From Defluviicoccus sp046348835 (GTDB lineage: Bacteria > Pseudomonadota > Alphaproteobacteria > Rhodospirillales > Defluviicoccaceae): a stretch of DNA of 64,000 nucleotides. The stretch spans positions 868,001-932,000 of the forward strand of contig JAXMDM010000002.1 of assembly GCA_046348835.1 (NCBI GenBank), given 5' to 3'. A program made the translations under genes and the position numbers. The notes beneath the pieces are model-generated. The model had not been told where the DNA came from, made no database searches, and saw only the letters and a program-made list of their open reading frames with translations. Positions 51,635 through 59,758 of this stretch are shown here, one piece after another. Within the stretch, counting starts at the first letter, position 1, and each line of letters opens with the position of its first letter.

Positions 51635-53755
51635 ATGGAAAATCGCTGGTCGAACCACGACGCCGAGGCGGCCGTCGAGCTCTATACCAAGCAGGGGGTC
51701 AATCTGGATCTGGCCCTGCGCACCTACTCCAGCCGCCTGCTCGGCGCCGATCCGAAGCTGGTGCTGCACGGCGGCGGCAACACCTCGGTGAAGAGTTCGG
51801 TGCTCGACCCGGGCGGCGCGGCCATCGATGTGCTGTTCGTGAAGGGCTCGGGCTGGGACATGGCGACGATCGAGCCGGCCGGGCATCCGGCGGTGCGCCT
51901 CGACGCGCTTCGCCACCTCGCCGAACTCGACGCGGTCAGCGACGAGGAGATGGTCAATGCCCAGCGTGGGGCGCTGCTGGACGCCCGCGCCCCCGATCCC
52001 TCGGTCGAGGCGGTGCTGCACGCCGTCCTGTCGCATAAGTACGTCGACCACACCCACGCCAATGCCGTTCTCGCGGTCACCGACCAGCCCGCCGGCGAGC
52101 GCCTCTGCCGGGAGATCTACGGCGAGACGATGGCGATCGTGCCCTACGTCATGCCCGGCTTCATTCTGGCCAAGGCGGTGCTCGAAGCCTATCGGCGCCA
52201 GCCGCAGGTGGACGGACTGATCCTCATCCGCCACGGCATCTTCACCTTCGGCCACACGGCGAAGGAGTCCTACGATCTGATGATCGAGAAGGTGTCGATG
52301 GCGGAGGAGCGGATCGCGGACGCCGGGCGGGTGAGCGTCGCCGGCGTACACCTGCCGAAAGGCCTGGGCCAGCACCGGCCCAAGTCGTTCACCCCGATGA
52401 AACTGCCGGCAGAGCCCGCCTCCGTGGCCGAAATCGCGCCGATACTGCGCGGGGCCCTGGCACGGGGCGCCAGCCGCGGCGAGGCCGGCGGCGACCGGGG
52501 AGCATGGCGGCGGTGGATCCTCCATCCGCGCACCGATGGGGAGATCATCGCCTTCGTCAACGGCCACGAGCTCGTTCGTTATGCGCAGCAGGGAACGGCG
52601 ACACCCGACCACGTGATCCGCACCAAGCGCCTGCCGCTGATCCTGCCCGCTGCCGAGGCGAACGAGACGGCCGCCTTCGCCGAGCGGCTGGAGGATGCGC
52701 TGAGCGAGTACAAGATCGCTTACGAGGCCTACTTTGCCCGCAACAATGCCCGTGTCGGCGGCATCAAGCGGGCGCTGGATCCGCTGCCGCGGGTAATTCT
52801 GGTTCCGGGCGTCGGCCTCTTCGGCGTCGGTGCCTCGGCGCGCGAGGCGCGGATCGTCGCCGATCTGGCCCACTGCAACGTCGACGTCATCGCCGCGGCG
52901 GAAACGATGGATGTCTTCCAGTCCATCGACGAGGCGGACGCCTTCGATATGGAGTACTGGTCGCTGGAGCAGGCGAAGCTGGGCAAGGTGCAGGAGAAGG
53001 CGCTCGCCCGGCACGTTGTCGCCATCACCGGCGGGGGCTCGGGGATCGGAGCGGCGACCGCCCGCGCGTTCCGCGCCGCCGGGGCGGAGATCGCCGTCCT
53101 CGATCTGGACGAGGCGGCGGCTGCCGCGGTGGCCGCCGGCACCGACGGCATCGCCCTCGGCTGCGACGTCACCGATCCCGATCGGGTGGGCGACGCGTTC
53201 CGGCGCGTCATCGCTGCCTATGGCGGGGTCGATATCGTCGTCTCCAACGCCGGCGCGGCGTTCCAGGGGCGGATCGGCGAGGTGGACGACGCGGTGCTCC
53301 GCCGCAGCTTCGAGCTCAACTTCTGGGCTCACCAGACCGTCGCCCGGGAGGCGGTGCGGGTGATGCGAGCACAGCGGACCGGGGGCTGCCTCCTGTTCAA
53401 CGTATCCAAGCAGGCGCTCAACCCGGGACCGGCCTTCGGCCCCTATGGCCTGCCGAAGGCGGCGACGCTGGCGCTGATGCGCCAATACGCCATCGACTAC
53501 GGCGCCGACGGCATCCGCGCCAACGCGGTCAATGCCGATCGCATTCGCTCCGGCTTGTTGACGCCGGCGCTGGTGGCCGAGCGGGCCAGGGCGAGGGGGG
53601 TGAGCGAGCACGACTACATGGCCGGCAATCTGCTCGGGGTGGAGGTGACCGGCGAGGATGTGGCGCAAGCCTTCGTACAACTCGCGCTCGCGGCGAAAAC
53701 CACCGCCGCGGTGCTCACCGTCGATGGCGGAAACATTGCCGCCGCGGTGAGGTAG
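51635..53755 (+). CDS. Bifunctional class II aldolase / short-chain dehydrogenase (RhaD-like)
   Basis: A 706-residue fusion. The N-terminal class II aldolase domain (about 1-420) has LVLHGGGNTSVKS, KYVDHTHANAVLA (zinc His residues) and LILIRHGIFTFG. The C-terminal SDR (about 455-700) has VAITGGGSGIGAATARAF, SNAGAAF, a catalytic Ser in LLFNVSK and Tyr-x3-Lys in YGLPK. Related fusions cleave rhamnulose-1-phosphate and oxidise the lactaldehyde, but other members have unknown substrates. GGGAG precedes ATG 51635. No rhamnose isomerase, kinase or transporter gene is nearby, so rhamnose catabolism is only a possibility. Confidence 0.92.
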   Translation: MENRWSNHDAEAAVELYTKQGVNLDLALRTYSSRLLGADPKLVLHGGGNTSVKSSVLDPGGAAIDVLFVKGSGWDMATIEPAGHPAVRLDALRHLAELDAVSDEEMVNAQRGALLDARAPDPSVEAVLHAVLSHKYVDHTHANAVLAVTDQPAGERLCREIYGETMAIVPYVMPGFILAKAVLEAYRRQPQVDGLILIRHGIFTFGHTAKESYDLMIEKVSMAEERIADAGRVSVAGVHLPKGLGQHRPKSFTPMKLPAEPASVAEIAPILRGALARGASRGEAGGDRGAWRRWILHPRTDGEIIAFVNGHELVRYAQQGTATPDHVIRTKRLPLILPAAEANETAAFAERLEDALSEYKIAYEAYFARNNARVGGIKRALDPLPRVILVPGVGLFGVGASAREARIVADLAHCNVDVIAAAETMDVFQSIDEADAFDMEYWSLEQAKLGKVQEKALARHVVAITGGGSGIGAATARAFRAAGAEIAVLDLDEAAAAAVAAGTDGIALGCDVTDPDRVGDAFRRVIAAYGGVDIVVSNAGAAFQGRIGEVDDAVLRRSFELNFWAHQTVAREAVRVMRAQRTGGCLLFNVSKQALNPGPAFGPYGLPKAATLALMRQYAIDYGADGIRANAVNADRIRSGLLTPALVAERARARGVSEHDYMAGNLLGVEVTGEDVAQAFVQLALAAKTTAAVLTVDGGNIAAAVR

Positions 53756-53949
53756 AGACATTTGCACCTCATCCTTCACCTTGGTACAACCCTCCGCCCG
53801 CTTTTGCGTGCGAATGCGAACGCGGCGAATGGCGGCGGCCGTGGCTGCGGAGCGCCATAGCGGGAATGGGACATCCCGCCGAGCAACCGGCGACCGGCGA
53901 CAAAAACGAGCGGTCCGCCCAACAACGAGCGGATAGAGGAGCGAGACGG

Positions 53950-54318
53950 ATGTGGGTTCCGATGCTGTATTCGAAGATCCACCGAGCGACGGTGACAGCG
54001 GCGGATCTGAATTATGAAGGCAGCATCAGCATCGACCGCCAGTTGATGGATCTGGCGGGCCTGCTGCCCTATCAGCAGGTCCAGATCTACAATATCGCCA
54101 CCGGCGCCCGCTTCGAGACCTACGTCATCGAAGGCGCGGCCCAGTCGGGCTGCATCCAGATCAACGGCGCGGCGGCGCGGCTGGCCCATCCGGGCGACCT
54201 GATCATCATCGCCGCCTACGTGTCGCTGCCGCGGGCGGAAGCCATCGCCTGGCGGCCGCGGGTGGTGTACGTCGACGCCGCCAATCGGCCGTTGGTGGGC
54301 GACTGCGAAGCGGCGTGA
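53950..54318 (+). CDS. panD: Aspartate 1-decarboxylase proenzyme
   Basis: PanD makes beta-alanine for pantothenate and coenzyme A. The 122 residues start MWVPMLYSKIHRATVTAADL. The self-cleavage site is Gly24-Ser25 in YEGSISID, where Ser25 becomes the pyruvoyl group. Lys9, and VIEGAAQSGCIQINGAAARL with the conserved Asn, complete the active site. AGAGGA lies about ten bases upstream. It follows the aldolase/dehydrogenase gene after 194 bases and precedes a cytochrome c gene. Confidence 0.97.
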   Translation: MWVPMLYSKIHRATVTAADLNYEGSISIDRQLMDLAGLLPYQQVQIYNIATGARFETYVIEGAAQSGCIQINGAAARLAHPGDLIIIAAYVSLPRAEAIAWRPRVVYVDAANRPLVGDCEAA

Positions 54319-54482
54319 TCCGCCCGTCGCGGGCTTTCCGGCGACCACCGCCAATGCCGATTGGGTTTGATCGCCGCCGGTGCTAGGCTCGGGCGAGCGC
54401 CGGCGGGAGGAGCGGGGTCGTCCAGTTCGACCGTCCCCCGGTGCATTCGCCGCGGCAAGCGGCCATAGGGGAGCGAACAGCA

Positions 54483-54881
54483 ATGAACGCGAAGGCGCTA
54501 ATCGCCGGCTTGGGCGGGGTGGCCCTTGTTATCGGCCTGGTCGCCGGCACCGGCGACGCAACGGGGGCGACCGAGGAACAGGTCAGCTATAAACTGGACG
54601 TTCAGCCCATTCTTCTCAGCCGGTGTGGGGAATGCCATATGCCGGGCGGCGAGGGGTACCGTGCCAGCGGTCTCGACGTGTCTACCTATGCGGGCCTGAT
54701 GCGCGGCACCAAACACGGCCCGGTCGTTATCGCCGGCGATCCGCTGCGCAGCAATCTCATCGTCCTGATCGAGGGACGGGCGGATCCCAGCCTCCGCATG
54801 CCCCACAGCGGGCCGCCGCTGCTGAAGCCGCAGATCCAGATCATCCGCGACTGGGTGAAGCAGGGCGCGAAGGACAACTGA
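54483..54881 (+). CDS. Periplasmic c-type cytochrome (planctomycete-type cytochrome C domain)
   Basis: A 132-residue exported mono-heme protein. A signal peptide (about 1-30) is followed by YKLDVQPILLSRCGECHMPG with the heme-binding CGECH. GLDVSTYAGLMRG and GDPLRSNLIVLIEGRADP are typical of the PSCyt1-like domain, and LRMPHSGPPL offers the axial Met. QIQIIRDWVKQGAKDN is the usual ending. It may act as an electron carrier or as a partner of a dehydrogenase, but no such gene is adjacent. It stands between panD and the MCE operon. Confidence 0.88.
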   Translation: MNAKALIAGLGGVALVIGLVAGTGDATGATEEQVSYKLDVQPILLSRCGECHMPGGEGYRASGLDVSTYAGLMRGTKHGPVVIAGDPLRSNLIVLIEGRADPSLRMPHSGPPLLKPQIQIIRDWVKQGAKDN

Positions 54882-55009
54882 GCGGGAGCCGGACGGCGCA
54901 CCGGAGGACGGGTGGCCCCGTCTTGATTTCGCGGTGATGGTCGGTAGGGTGCGGCGGTGTTCGGGGTGCCTAACCCCTAGGCGCCAGCATTCCCTCAGAG
55001 GTAGCGGAA

Positions 55010-56188
55010 TTGACCGGGGACATCCCCTCCAGGGCGACTGCGCCTGACGCGCCGCCGCTTGCACGCGCCAAGTTGACGCGGCGCGACGACGGTACCGCGA
55101 CGGTTGCGCTGGGCGGCACGTGGAGCGTGCATGGTCGACTGCCGGCCATGGGCGGGGTGACGGCGTCGATCGACGCGACACCCGCCCCGCGCCGCCTTGC
55201 CTTTGACACGAAAGATCTGGCCGATTGGGACACCGGCCTGCTGACCTTTGTCCTTGGCCTGATCCGCCACGCGACGGCGAAGAATATCGCCGTCGATCGT
55301 TCGGGTCTCCCGCATGGCCTGCTCGGCCTGATGGATCTGGCGACGGCGGTCTCGCCGCGGGAGGGGACGCCGGAAAAGCGGACAAGGCGCTCCCTGGCCC
55401 GCATCGTCGGCGAGGCCGCCGTCGATTTCGCCAGCGGCACCGGCCGGCTGATGGCTTTCATCGGCGAAGCGGCGATGAGCTTTTCCCGTTTTGCCACCGG
55501 GCGGGCGCGGTTCCGCCGGTCCGATCTGTGGCTGTTCATCGAACAAGCCGGCGTTGATGCCCTGCCGATCGTCTCCCTCCTCAGCCTGTTGCAGGGCCTG
55601 ACCATGGCCTTCCTCGGCGCGGCTCAACTGCAGATGTTCGGCGCCCAGATCTATGTCGCCAATCTGATCGGGATGTCGATGGCGGCCGAGGTCGGGGCGG
55701 TGATGACCGCGATCATCATGGCCGGGCGCACCGGTGCGGCCTATGCGGCGCAGATCGGGACGATGCAGGTCAACGAGGAGATCGACGCCCTGCGAACGAT
55801 GGGGCTCGAGCCCATGGATTTCCTCGTCCTGCCGCGCATGCTGGCGCTGATCCTGATGATGCCGCTTCTCTACCTTTACGCCAACCTGCTCGGCATGTTT
55901 GGCGGCGGGGTGATCGCGGTGATGGTCCTGGGACTGACCGTGGAGCAGTTTCTGAACCAGCTCCTCTCGGCCGTTCCGCTGTCGGTCTTCGCCACCGGCC
56001 TGATCAAGAGCGGGGTGTTCGGGCTCCTGGTTGCCCTCAGCGGCTGCATGCACGGGATCAAATGCGGCCGCAGCGCCTCGGCGGTGGGGGAGGCAACCAC
56101 CTCGGCGGTGGTCACGGCGATCGTGGCCATCATCGTCGGCGACGGTATCTTCGGGGTGCTCGCCCCGCCGTTCCCGGTGGGCCATTAG
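55010..56188 (+). CDS. mlaE: MlaE-type ABC transporter permease with N-terminal STAS domain
   Basis: A 392-residue permease of the Mla phospholipid system. Residues 15-115 resemble a STAS (MlaB-like) domain fused to the permease. The MlaE part (about 140-390) has QGLTMAFLGAAQLQMFGAQI, MTAIIMAGRTGAAYAAQIGT, NEEIDALRTMGLEPMDFLVL (the loop contacting the ATPase) and SGCMHGIKCGRSASAVGEAT. TTG 55010 is the start, with AGAGG nine bases upstream. The ATPase gene follows after nine bases. The four genes to 58703 form one operon that moves phospholipids between membranes. Confidence 0.93.
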   Translation: MTGDIPSRATAPDAPPLARAKLTRRDDGTATVALGGTWSVHGRLPAMGGVTASIDATPAPRRLAFDTKDLADWDTGLLTFVLGLIRHATAKNIAVDRSGLPHGLLGLMDLATAVSPREGTPEKRTRRSLARIVGEAAVDFASGTGRLMAFIGEAAMSFSRFATGRARFRRSDLWLFIEQAGVDALPIVSLLSLLQGLTMAFLGAAQLQMFGAQIYVANLIGMSMAAEVGAVMTAIIMAGRTGAAYAAQIGTMQVNEEIDALRTMGLEPMDFLVLPRMLALILMMPLLYLYANLLGMFGGGVIAVMVLGLTVEQFLNQLLSAVPLSVFATGLIKSGVFGLLVALSGCMHGIKCGRSASAVGEATTSAVVTAIVAIIVGDGIFGVLAPPFPVGH

Positions 56189-56197
56189 GAGGACGAT

Positions 56198-57013
56198 GTG
56201 GCGGAATCCGCCGACGGCGACCCGATCATCACCGTCGATCACCTGACCATGGCGTTCGGTGACTTCGTCGTGCAGAAGGATGTGAGTTTCCGCGTCAACC
56301 GCGGCGACATCTTCGTCATCATGGGCGGCAGCGGCTGCGGAAAGAGCACCCTGCTGCGCCATCTGATCGGCTTACAGGCGCCCGCCGCCGGCAAGGTTTA
56401 TTACGGGCGGGAGAGCTTATGGGATGCGGAGCCGGCCAACAGGCTCGCCATCCTTCGCCGGACGGGGATCCTTTATCAGTCGGGCGCCCTGTTTACCTCG
56501 TTGACGCTGGCGGAGAACGTCGCCTTGCCGTTGGAAACCTACACCCGGCTCGACCCGGCGCAGATTCGCGACATCGTCTCCACCAAGCTGGCGCTGGTGG
56601 GTCTTGCCGGCTACGAAGACTTTTTTCCGTCGGCAATCTCGGGCGGGATGATGAAGCGCGCCGGCCTTGCCCGGGCCATGGCGCTCGATCCGGAGATTCT
56701 GTTCTTCGACGAACCGTCGGCGGGGCTCGACCCGATTACCTCGAAACGCCTCGACGACCTCATTCGCCAGCTCCGCGACGATCTTGGCGCCACCGTGGTC
56801 ATGGTCACCCATGAACTGCCCAGCATTTTCGCCATCGCCGACAACTCGGTGTTCCTCGACAACGTCAAGCGGACGGCGACCGCGGTGGGCGATCCGAAGA
56901 ACCTGGTGGTGACCACCGAGGATCCGATGGTGCGGGAGTTTCTAACCCGGGAGGGCACCTTCAGCAGGGGCGCTCTTTCGCCCGCCGTCGGCTCTTCCGC
57001 AGGAGCCGCATGA
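56198..57013 (+). CDS. mlaF: MlaF-type ABC transporter ATP-binding protein
   Basis: A 271-residue ATPase that powers the MCE lipid transporter. Walker A is MGGSGCGKSTLL, the Q-loop LYQSGALF, the signature SGGMMKRAGLARAMALDPE, Walker B EILFFDEPSAGLDP and the switch His in VTHEL. This matches the MlaF branch, including SGGM instead of SGGQ. The C-terminal 30 residues are an Ala/Ser-rich tail. GTG 56198 follows AGGAGGA, a good ribosome binding site. Its stop overlaps the mlaD start (ATGATG). Confidence 0.95.
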   Translation: MAESADGDPIITVDHLTMAFGDFVVQKDVSFRVNRGDIFVIMGGSGCGKSTLLRHLIGLQAPAAGKVYYGRESLWDAEPANRLAILRRTGILYQSGALFTSLTLAENVALPLETYTRLDPAQIRDIVSTKLALVGLAGYEDFFPSAISGGMMKRAGLARAMALDPEILFFDEPSAGLDPITSKRLDDLIRQLRDDLGATVVMVTHELPSIFAIADNSVFLDNVKRTATAVGDPKNLVVTTEDPMVREFLTREGTFSRGALSPAVGSSAGAA

Positions 57014-58059
57014 TGCACAAGGTGAATCCGACCCTGGTCGGCGCATTCGTTCTCGGCGCCATCGGCCTCATCATGGCGATCGTCATCCTCTTCGGCGGCG
57101 GCAAGCTGTTTCAGCCGACGGTGCCGGTAGTGATGTATTTCGAAGGCTCGGTGAAGGGCTTGCAGTTGGGCTCGGCGATCACCTTCCGCGGTGTCGATGT
57201 CGGCAAGGTCACCGGGTTTCAAATAGACTACGATGCCGGTAACGAGAAAATCTACATTCCCGTTACAGGTGTCCTTTATCCCGCAAGTATGAACCTGGTA
57301 GGCGGCAGCAGCACCGAAATCAAGGAGGTCGATGCTATTCGCGGGACCGGCAAGATCCTCGATCAGTTCATCAGCAGAGGTCTTCGCGCGCAGCAATCTC
57401 TGCCTAATTTTGTGACAAACCAGGTAAATGTCACGGTCGATTTCTTCCCCCATCTGCCCGCTCATTTGGTCCAACCGGAGCACCAGAAGGGCATCGAGAT
57501 TCCGACGGTGCCGTCGGAGATGACCCAGGTCACCGCGACGCTGCAGGATCTGGTGGGGAAGCTGTCGAAGCTGCCGCTCGACGAGATCGTCGGCGACGGG
57601 CGTCAGGTCCTCGCCGGCGCCAACAGGCTCCTCAACGACCCGCAGATGGCGCAAATCATAGCCAACGCCAACCAGACCCTGGTCGAAGCCAAGGAAGCGG
57701 TGGCGGCGCTCGATGCCAAGCTCAGACCCATCCTCGGCAACGTCGAGCAGGTCTCCGGGAGTGCCAAAACGACGGTGGCGGAGGCCAATCAGCGGCTGGT
57801 GGAAGTGAAGGCGACGATCCGCGATGCCGACCGGGCCCTCGGCGGGGCGCAGACCTCGGTTGCCAGTGCCGACCGGCTGCTCGGCACCGTCAACGACCTC
57901 TTGGCGCCGGGTGCGCCGTTAACCTATGAACTCATCAACACGCTGCGGGAGGTGGCGAGTGCGGCGCGGTCGGCACGAGCCGTGATGAACACGATCGAGC
58001 GGGATCCGAACGCCCTGATCGTCGGTCGTCCCCCGGCGCAAGGGGGAGACAACAGATGA
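57010..58059 (+). CDS. mlaD: MlaD-type MCE-domain lipid-binding protein
   Basis: A 349-residue periplasmic protein anchored by one N-terminal helix (about 8-30, LVGAFVLGAIGLIMAIVILFG). A single MCE domain (about 38-125) begins PVVMYFEGSVKGLQLGSAIT and FRGVDVGKVTGF. A long helical region with Ala-rich heptads (about 175-330) follows, as in the tubes or rings formed by MCE hexamers. It would bind lipid and pass it to the permease. The stretch 57219-57435, inside the MCE domain, is AT-richer than the rest of the gene. It overlaps both neighbours. Confidence 0.93.
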   Translation: MMHKVNPTLVGAFVLGAIGLIMAIVILFGGGKLFQPTVPVVMYFEGSVKGLQLGSAITFRGVDVGKVTGFQIDYDAGNEKIYIPVTGVLYPASMNLVGGSSTEIKEVDAIRGTGKILDQFISRGLRAQQSLPNFVTNQVNVTVDFFPHLPAHLVQPEHQKGIEIPTVPSEMTQVTATLQDLVGKLSKLPLDEIVGDGRQVLAGANRLLNDPQMAQIIANANQTLVEAKEAVAALDAKLRPILGNVEQVSGSAKTTVAEANQRLVEVKATIRDADRALGGAQTSVASADRLLGTVNDLLAPGAPLTYELINTLREVASAARSARAVMNTIERDPNALIVGRPPAQGGDNR

Positions 58060-58703
58060 GCGGCCCGGGACTTCCCCATCGTCCTTTGACCGCGGCGATC
58101 ATGTGCCTGGCGCTGGCGGGATGCGGTTCGCTGTTCGGTCCCTCGGCGCCGGTCAGCTATTACAGCCTGACGCCGGCGGCGACCGGCGATGCGGCGTTGC
58201 CGTCGATGGGCCGTGGGATCATCGCGGTGCAGACGGTGCGACTGCCCGACTATCTGAACCAGAACGGCATCGTCACCCGCAGCGACGCCAATGCGCTCAA
58301 CATCGCCCGGGACAGCCAGTGGGCCGGATCGTTGAGCGACAACATCACCAACGTGGTCGTCACCAACCTGTCGAGGTTACTCGCCACGACCCGCGTCGTC
58401 GCCTATCCGGTCAGCGCCGCGCTGCCGGTGGATCGGGTGGTACAGGTCGATATCTCCCAGTTCGAGGCCATACCTGGCGGCCGGGTGGTCCTCAATGGGC
58501 AATGGACGATCTTCGCCGACGGCGGTCGCACCTTCCTCACCACCGACTCCGGGGCCTATGCGACGTCCGCTTCCGGGACCGGCTACGCCGAGATCGCCGA
58601 AGCGATGAGCCAGGTCCTCGGGTCGTTTAGTCACGATATCGCCGTCGCCCTGGTGGCCACCGGCCAGGGATCGCCGAAGCCGACCACCACGCCGAACCCG
58701 TAA
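58056..58703 (+). CDS. ABC-type transport auxiliary lipoprotein (PqiC-like)
   Basis: A 215-residue lipoprotein of the ABC-type transport auxiliary (DUF330/PqiC) family. The signal ends in LALAGC (lipobox, Cys about 24). VSYYSLTPA, IIAVQTVRLPDYLNQNGIVT and NALNIARDSQWAGSLSDNIT are the family segments; QVDISQFEAIPGGRVVLNGQ follows. In PqiABC such a protein links the MCE tunnel to the outer membrane. It overlaps mlaD by four bases. It occupies the place where MlaC might be expected; no MlaC is in the window. Confidence 0.9.
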   Translation: MSGPGLPHRPLTAAIMCLALAGCGSLFGPSAPVSYYSLTPAATGDAALPSMGRGIIAVQTVRLPDYLNQNGIVTRSDANALNIARDSQWAGSLSDNITNVVVTNLSRLLATTRVVAYPVSAALPVDRVVQVDISQFEAIPGGRVVLNGQWTIFADGGRTFLTTDSGAYATSASGTGYAEIAEAMSQVLGSFSHDIAVALVATGQGSPKPTTTPNP

Positions 58704-58764
58704 ACCGGACGCCGGGGGCTTCCGCCGGGCCGATACGCACGACACCCGGAGACGGCTCAACATT

Positions 58765-58786
58765 CCCTCTCCCTTGAGGGAGAGGG
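58765..58786. repeat. Palindromic repeat, first unit (CCCTCTCCC/GGGAGAGGG type)
   Basis: CCCTCTCCC and GGGAGAGGG are perfect nine-base arms around TTGA, followed by CAGGGTGAGGG. This sequence type is a common intergenic repeat in proteobacterial genomes. It lies 61 bases past the mla operon and may act as its transcript end or as a mobile palindromic element. Confidence 0.75.
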
Positions 58787-58850
58787 GCAGGGTGAGGGGG
58801 ATAACATATCGATTTCCCGGCAACCGACCCGCACCCGGCGCTGCGCGCCG

Positions 58851-58872
58851 CCCTCTCCCCGACGGGCGAGGG
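58851..58872. repeat. Palindromic repeat, second unit
   Basis: CCCTCTCCCC and GGGCGAGGG form a second, slightly imperfect palindrome 65 bases after the first, in an arrangement often seen for paired elements of this kind. The two units together could form a composite element of roughly 110 bases. Confidence 0.65.
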
Positions 58873-58961
58873 CGCTTTCGCACCGGTCTTCGGTGGGCGC
58901 TGGGTGAAAGAAGCCCGTTGCCGGGCTCCTTCCGCTCCCGTGTCTTCCCCTGGATCCGGCC

Positions 58962-59636
58962 CTACTGGCCCGGAGCGGCGGGAGCCCCGCTCGGCGGATG
59001 TGCCTCGGCGCCACCCGGCGGCGGTGCCATGCCCGGCGGTGGTGCGAACGCCGCATCCAGCTGCGGCCGGAACTGGGCGACGAGCTTCTTGTCGGCCTCC
59101 GGCACGGCGTGGGCGGCACGAAGCGCCGGATGCTCGGTCAATCGGGCGAGAAGCTGCTCCTTCTCTTCCGGTTTCATGTTGGGGTCCGCTTCGATCTGAG
59201 CGCGGGCCTCCTGCAGCTTCTCTTGCAGCAGCGGCGCCTGTTCCTCGACGCGAACCGCCATGTACGCCCGGATCAATTGGTCCATCGTCCGGCAGTAGGC
59301 TTCGCCGCTGGCGAAGCCGTTCTTCTTCACCACCTTCTCCATCTCGGCGAAGCCGGGGGCCCCTTTCACCTCCGGCGTCAGCTTGCAGTGATCCTCGCCG
59401 GGCTCCGGTCGCTTTACCGTTTTGGCGTATTCGGCGATCTGGGCACCGTACTTCTCGTGCAGCGGCCGGAGCTGCTCGGTCGTCGCCAGGGCCTGCTTGA
59501 TCTCCTTGGCGGTCAAGGTGTCCGTCGTCGCGGCGGCGAAGGCCGACGGGCTCAGCGCCATGCCCACCGCCACACCGACCGCCAGGATCAAGCCTACCGC
59601 CGGGCGGAGGAGTCTTCCTCTAGTCATCACGCGCAT
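58962..59636 (-). CDS. Exported helical protein of unknown function
   Basis: A 224-residue protein with a signal peptide (basic start, hydrophobic core VGLILAVGVAVGMALS, then AFA). The mature part is mostly helical: KEIKQALATTEQLRPLHEKY, then an Ala/Glu/Gln-rich segment EEQAPLLQEKLQEARAQIEA. Two Cys (DHCKL and AYCRT) may pair. The C-terminus is Pro/Gly/Ala-rich with PPPGMAPPPGG. I do not recognise the family. AAGGA lies about six bases before ATG 59636. It follows petC by 122 bases on the same strand, so a link to the bc1 complex is conceivable but unproven. Confidence 0.75.
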   Translation of the reverse strand: MRVMTRGRLLRPAVGLILAVGVAVGMALSPSAFAAATTDTLTAKEIKQALATTEQLRPLHEKYGAQIAEYAKTVKRPEPGEDHCKLTPEVKGAPGFAEMEKVVKKNGFASGEAYCRTMDQLIRAYMAVRVEEQAPLLQEKLQEARAQIEADPNMKPEEKEQLLARLTEHPALRAAHAVPEADKKLVAQFRPQLDAAFAPPPGMAPPPGGAEAHPPSGAPAAPGQ

Positions 59637-59758
59637 CAGTCATCCTTTATCGATATGCGCGCGAACCCCCTTGGAGCCTCCGGCCCGGGCGCTCGCGCCA
59701 ACGCCCGGGAAACGAAATCCGGTCCGAGGCAGTTCCGGTTGTGCGCCCGTCATCCGTG

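Larger units (their letters stand above)
58704..58961. other. Intergenic region with palindromic repeats
   Basis: This 258-base gap between two convergent genes carries the palindromes described at 58765 and 58851. Apart from them and a short AT-containing spacer between, I see nothing that looks coding. There is no strong terminator with a T-run for the mla operon. Confidence 0.5.
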
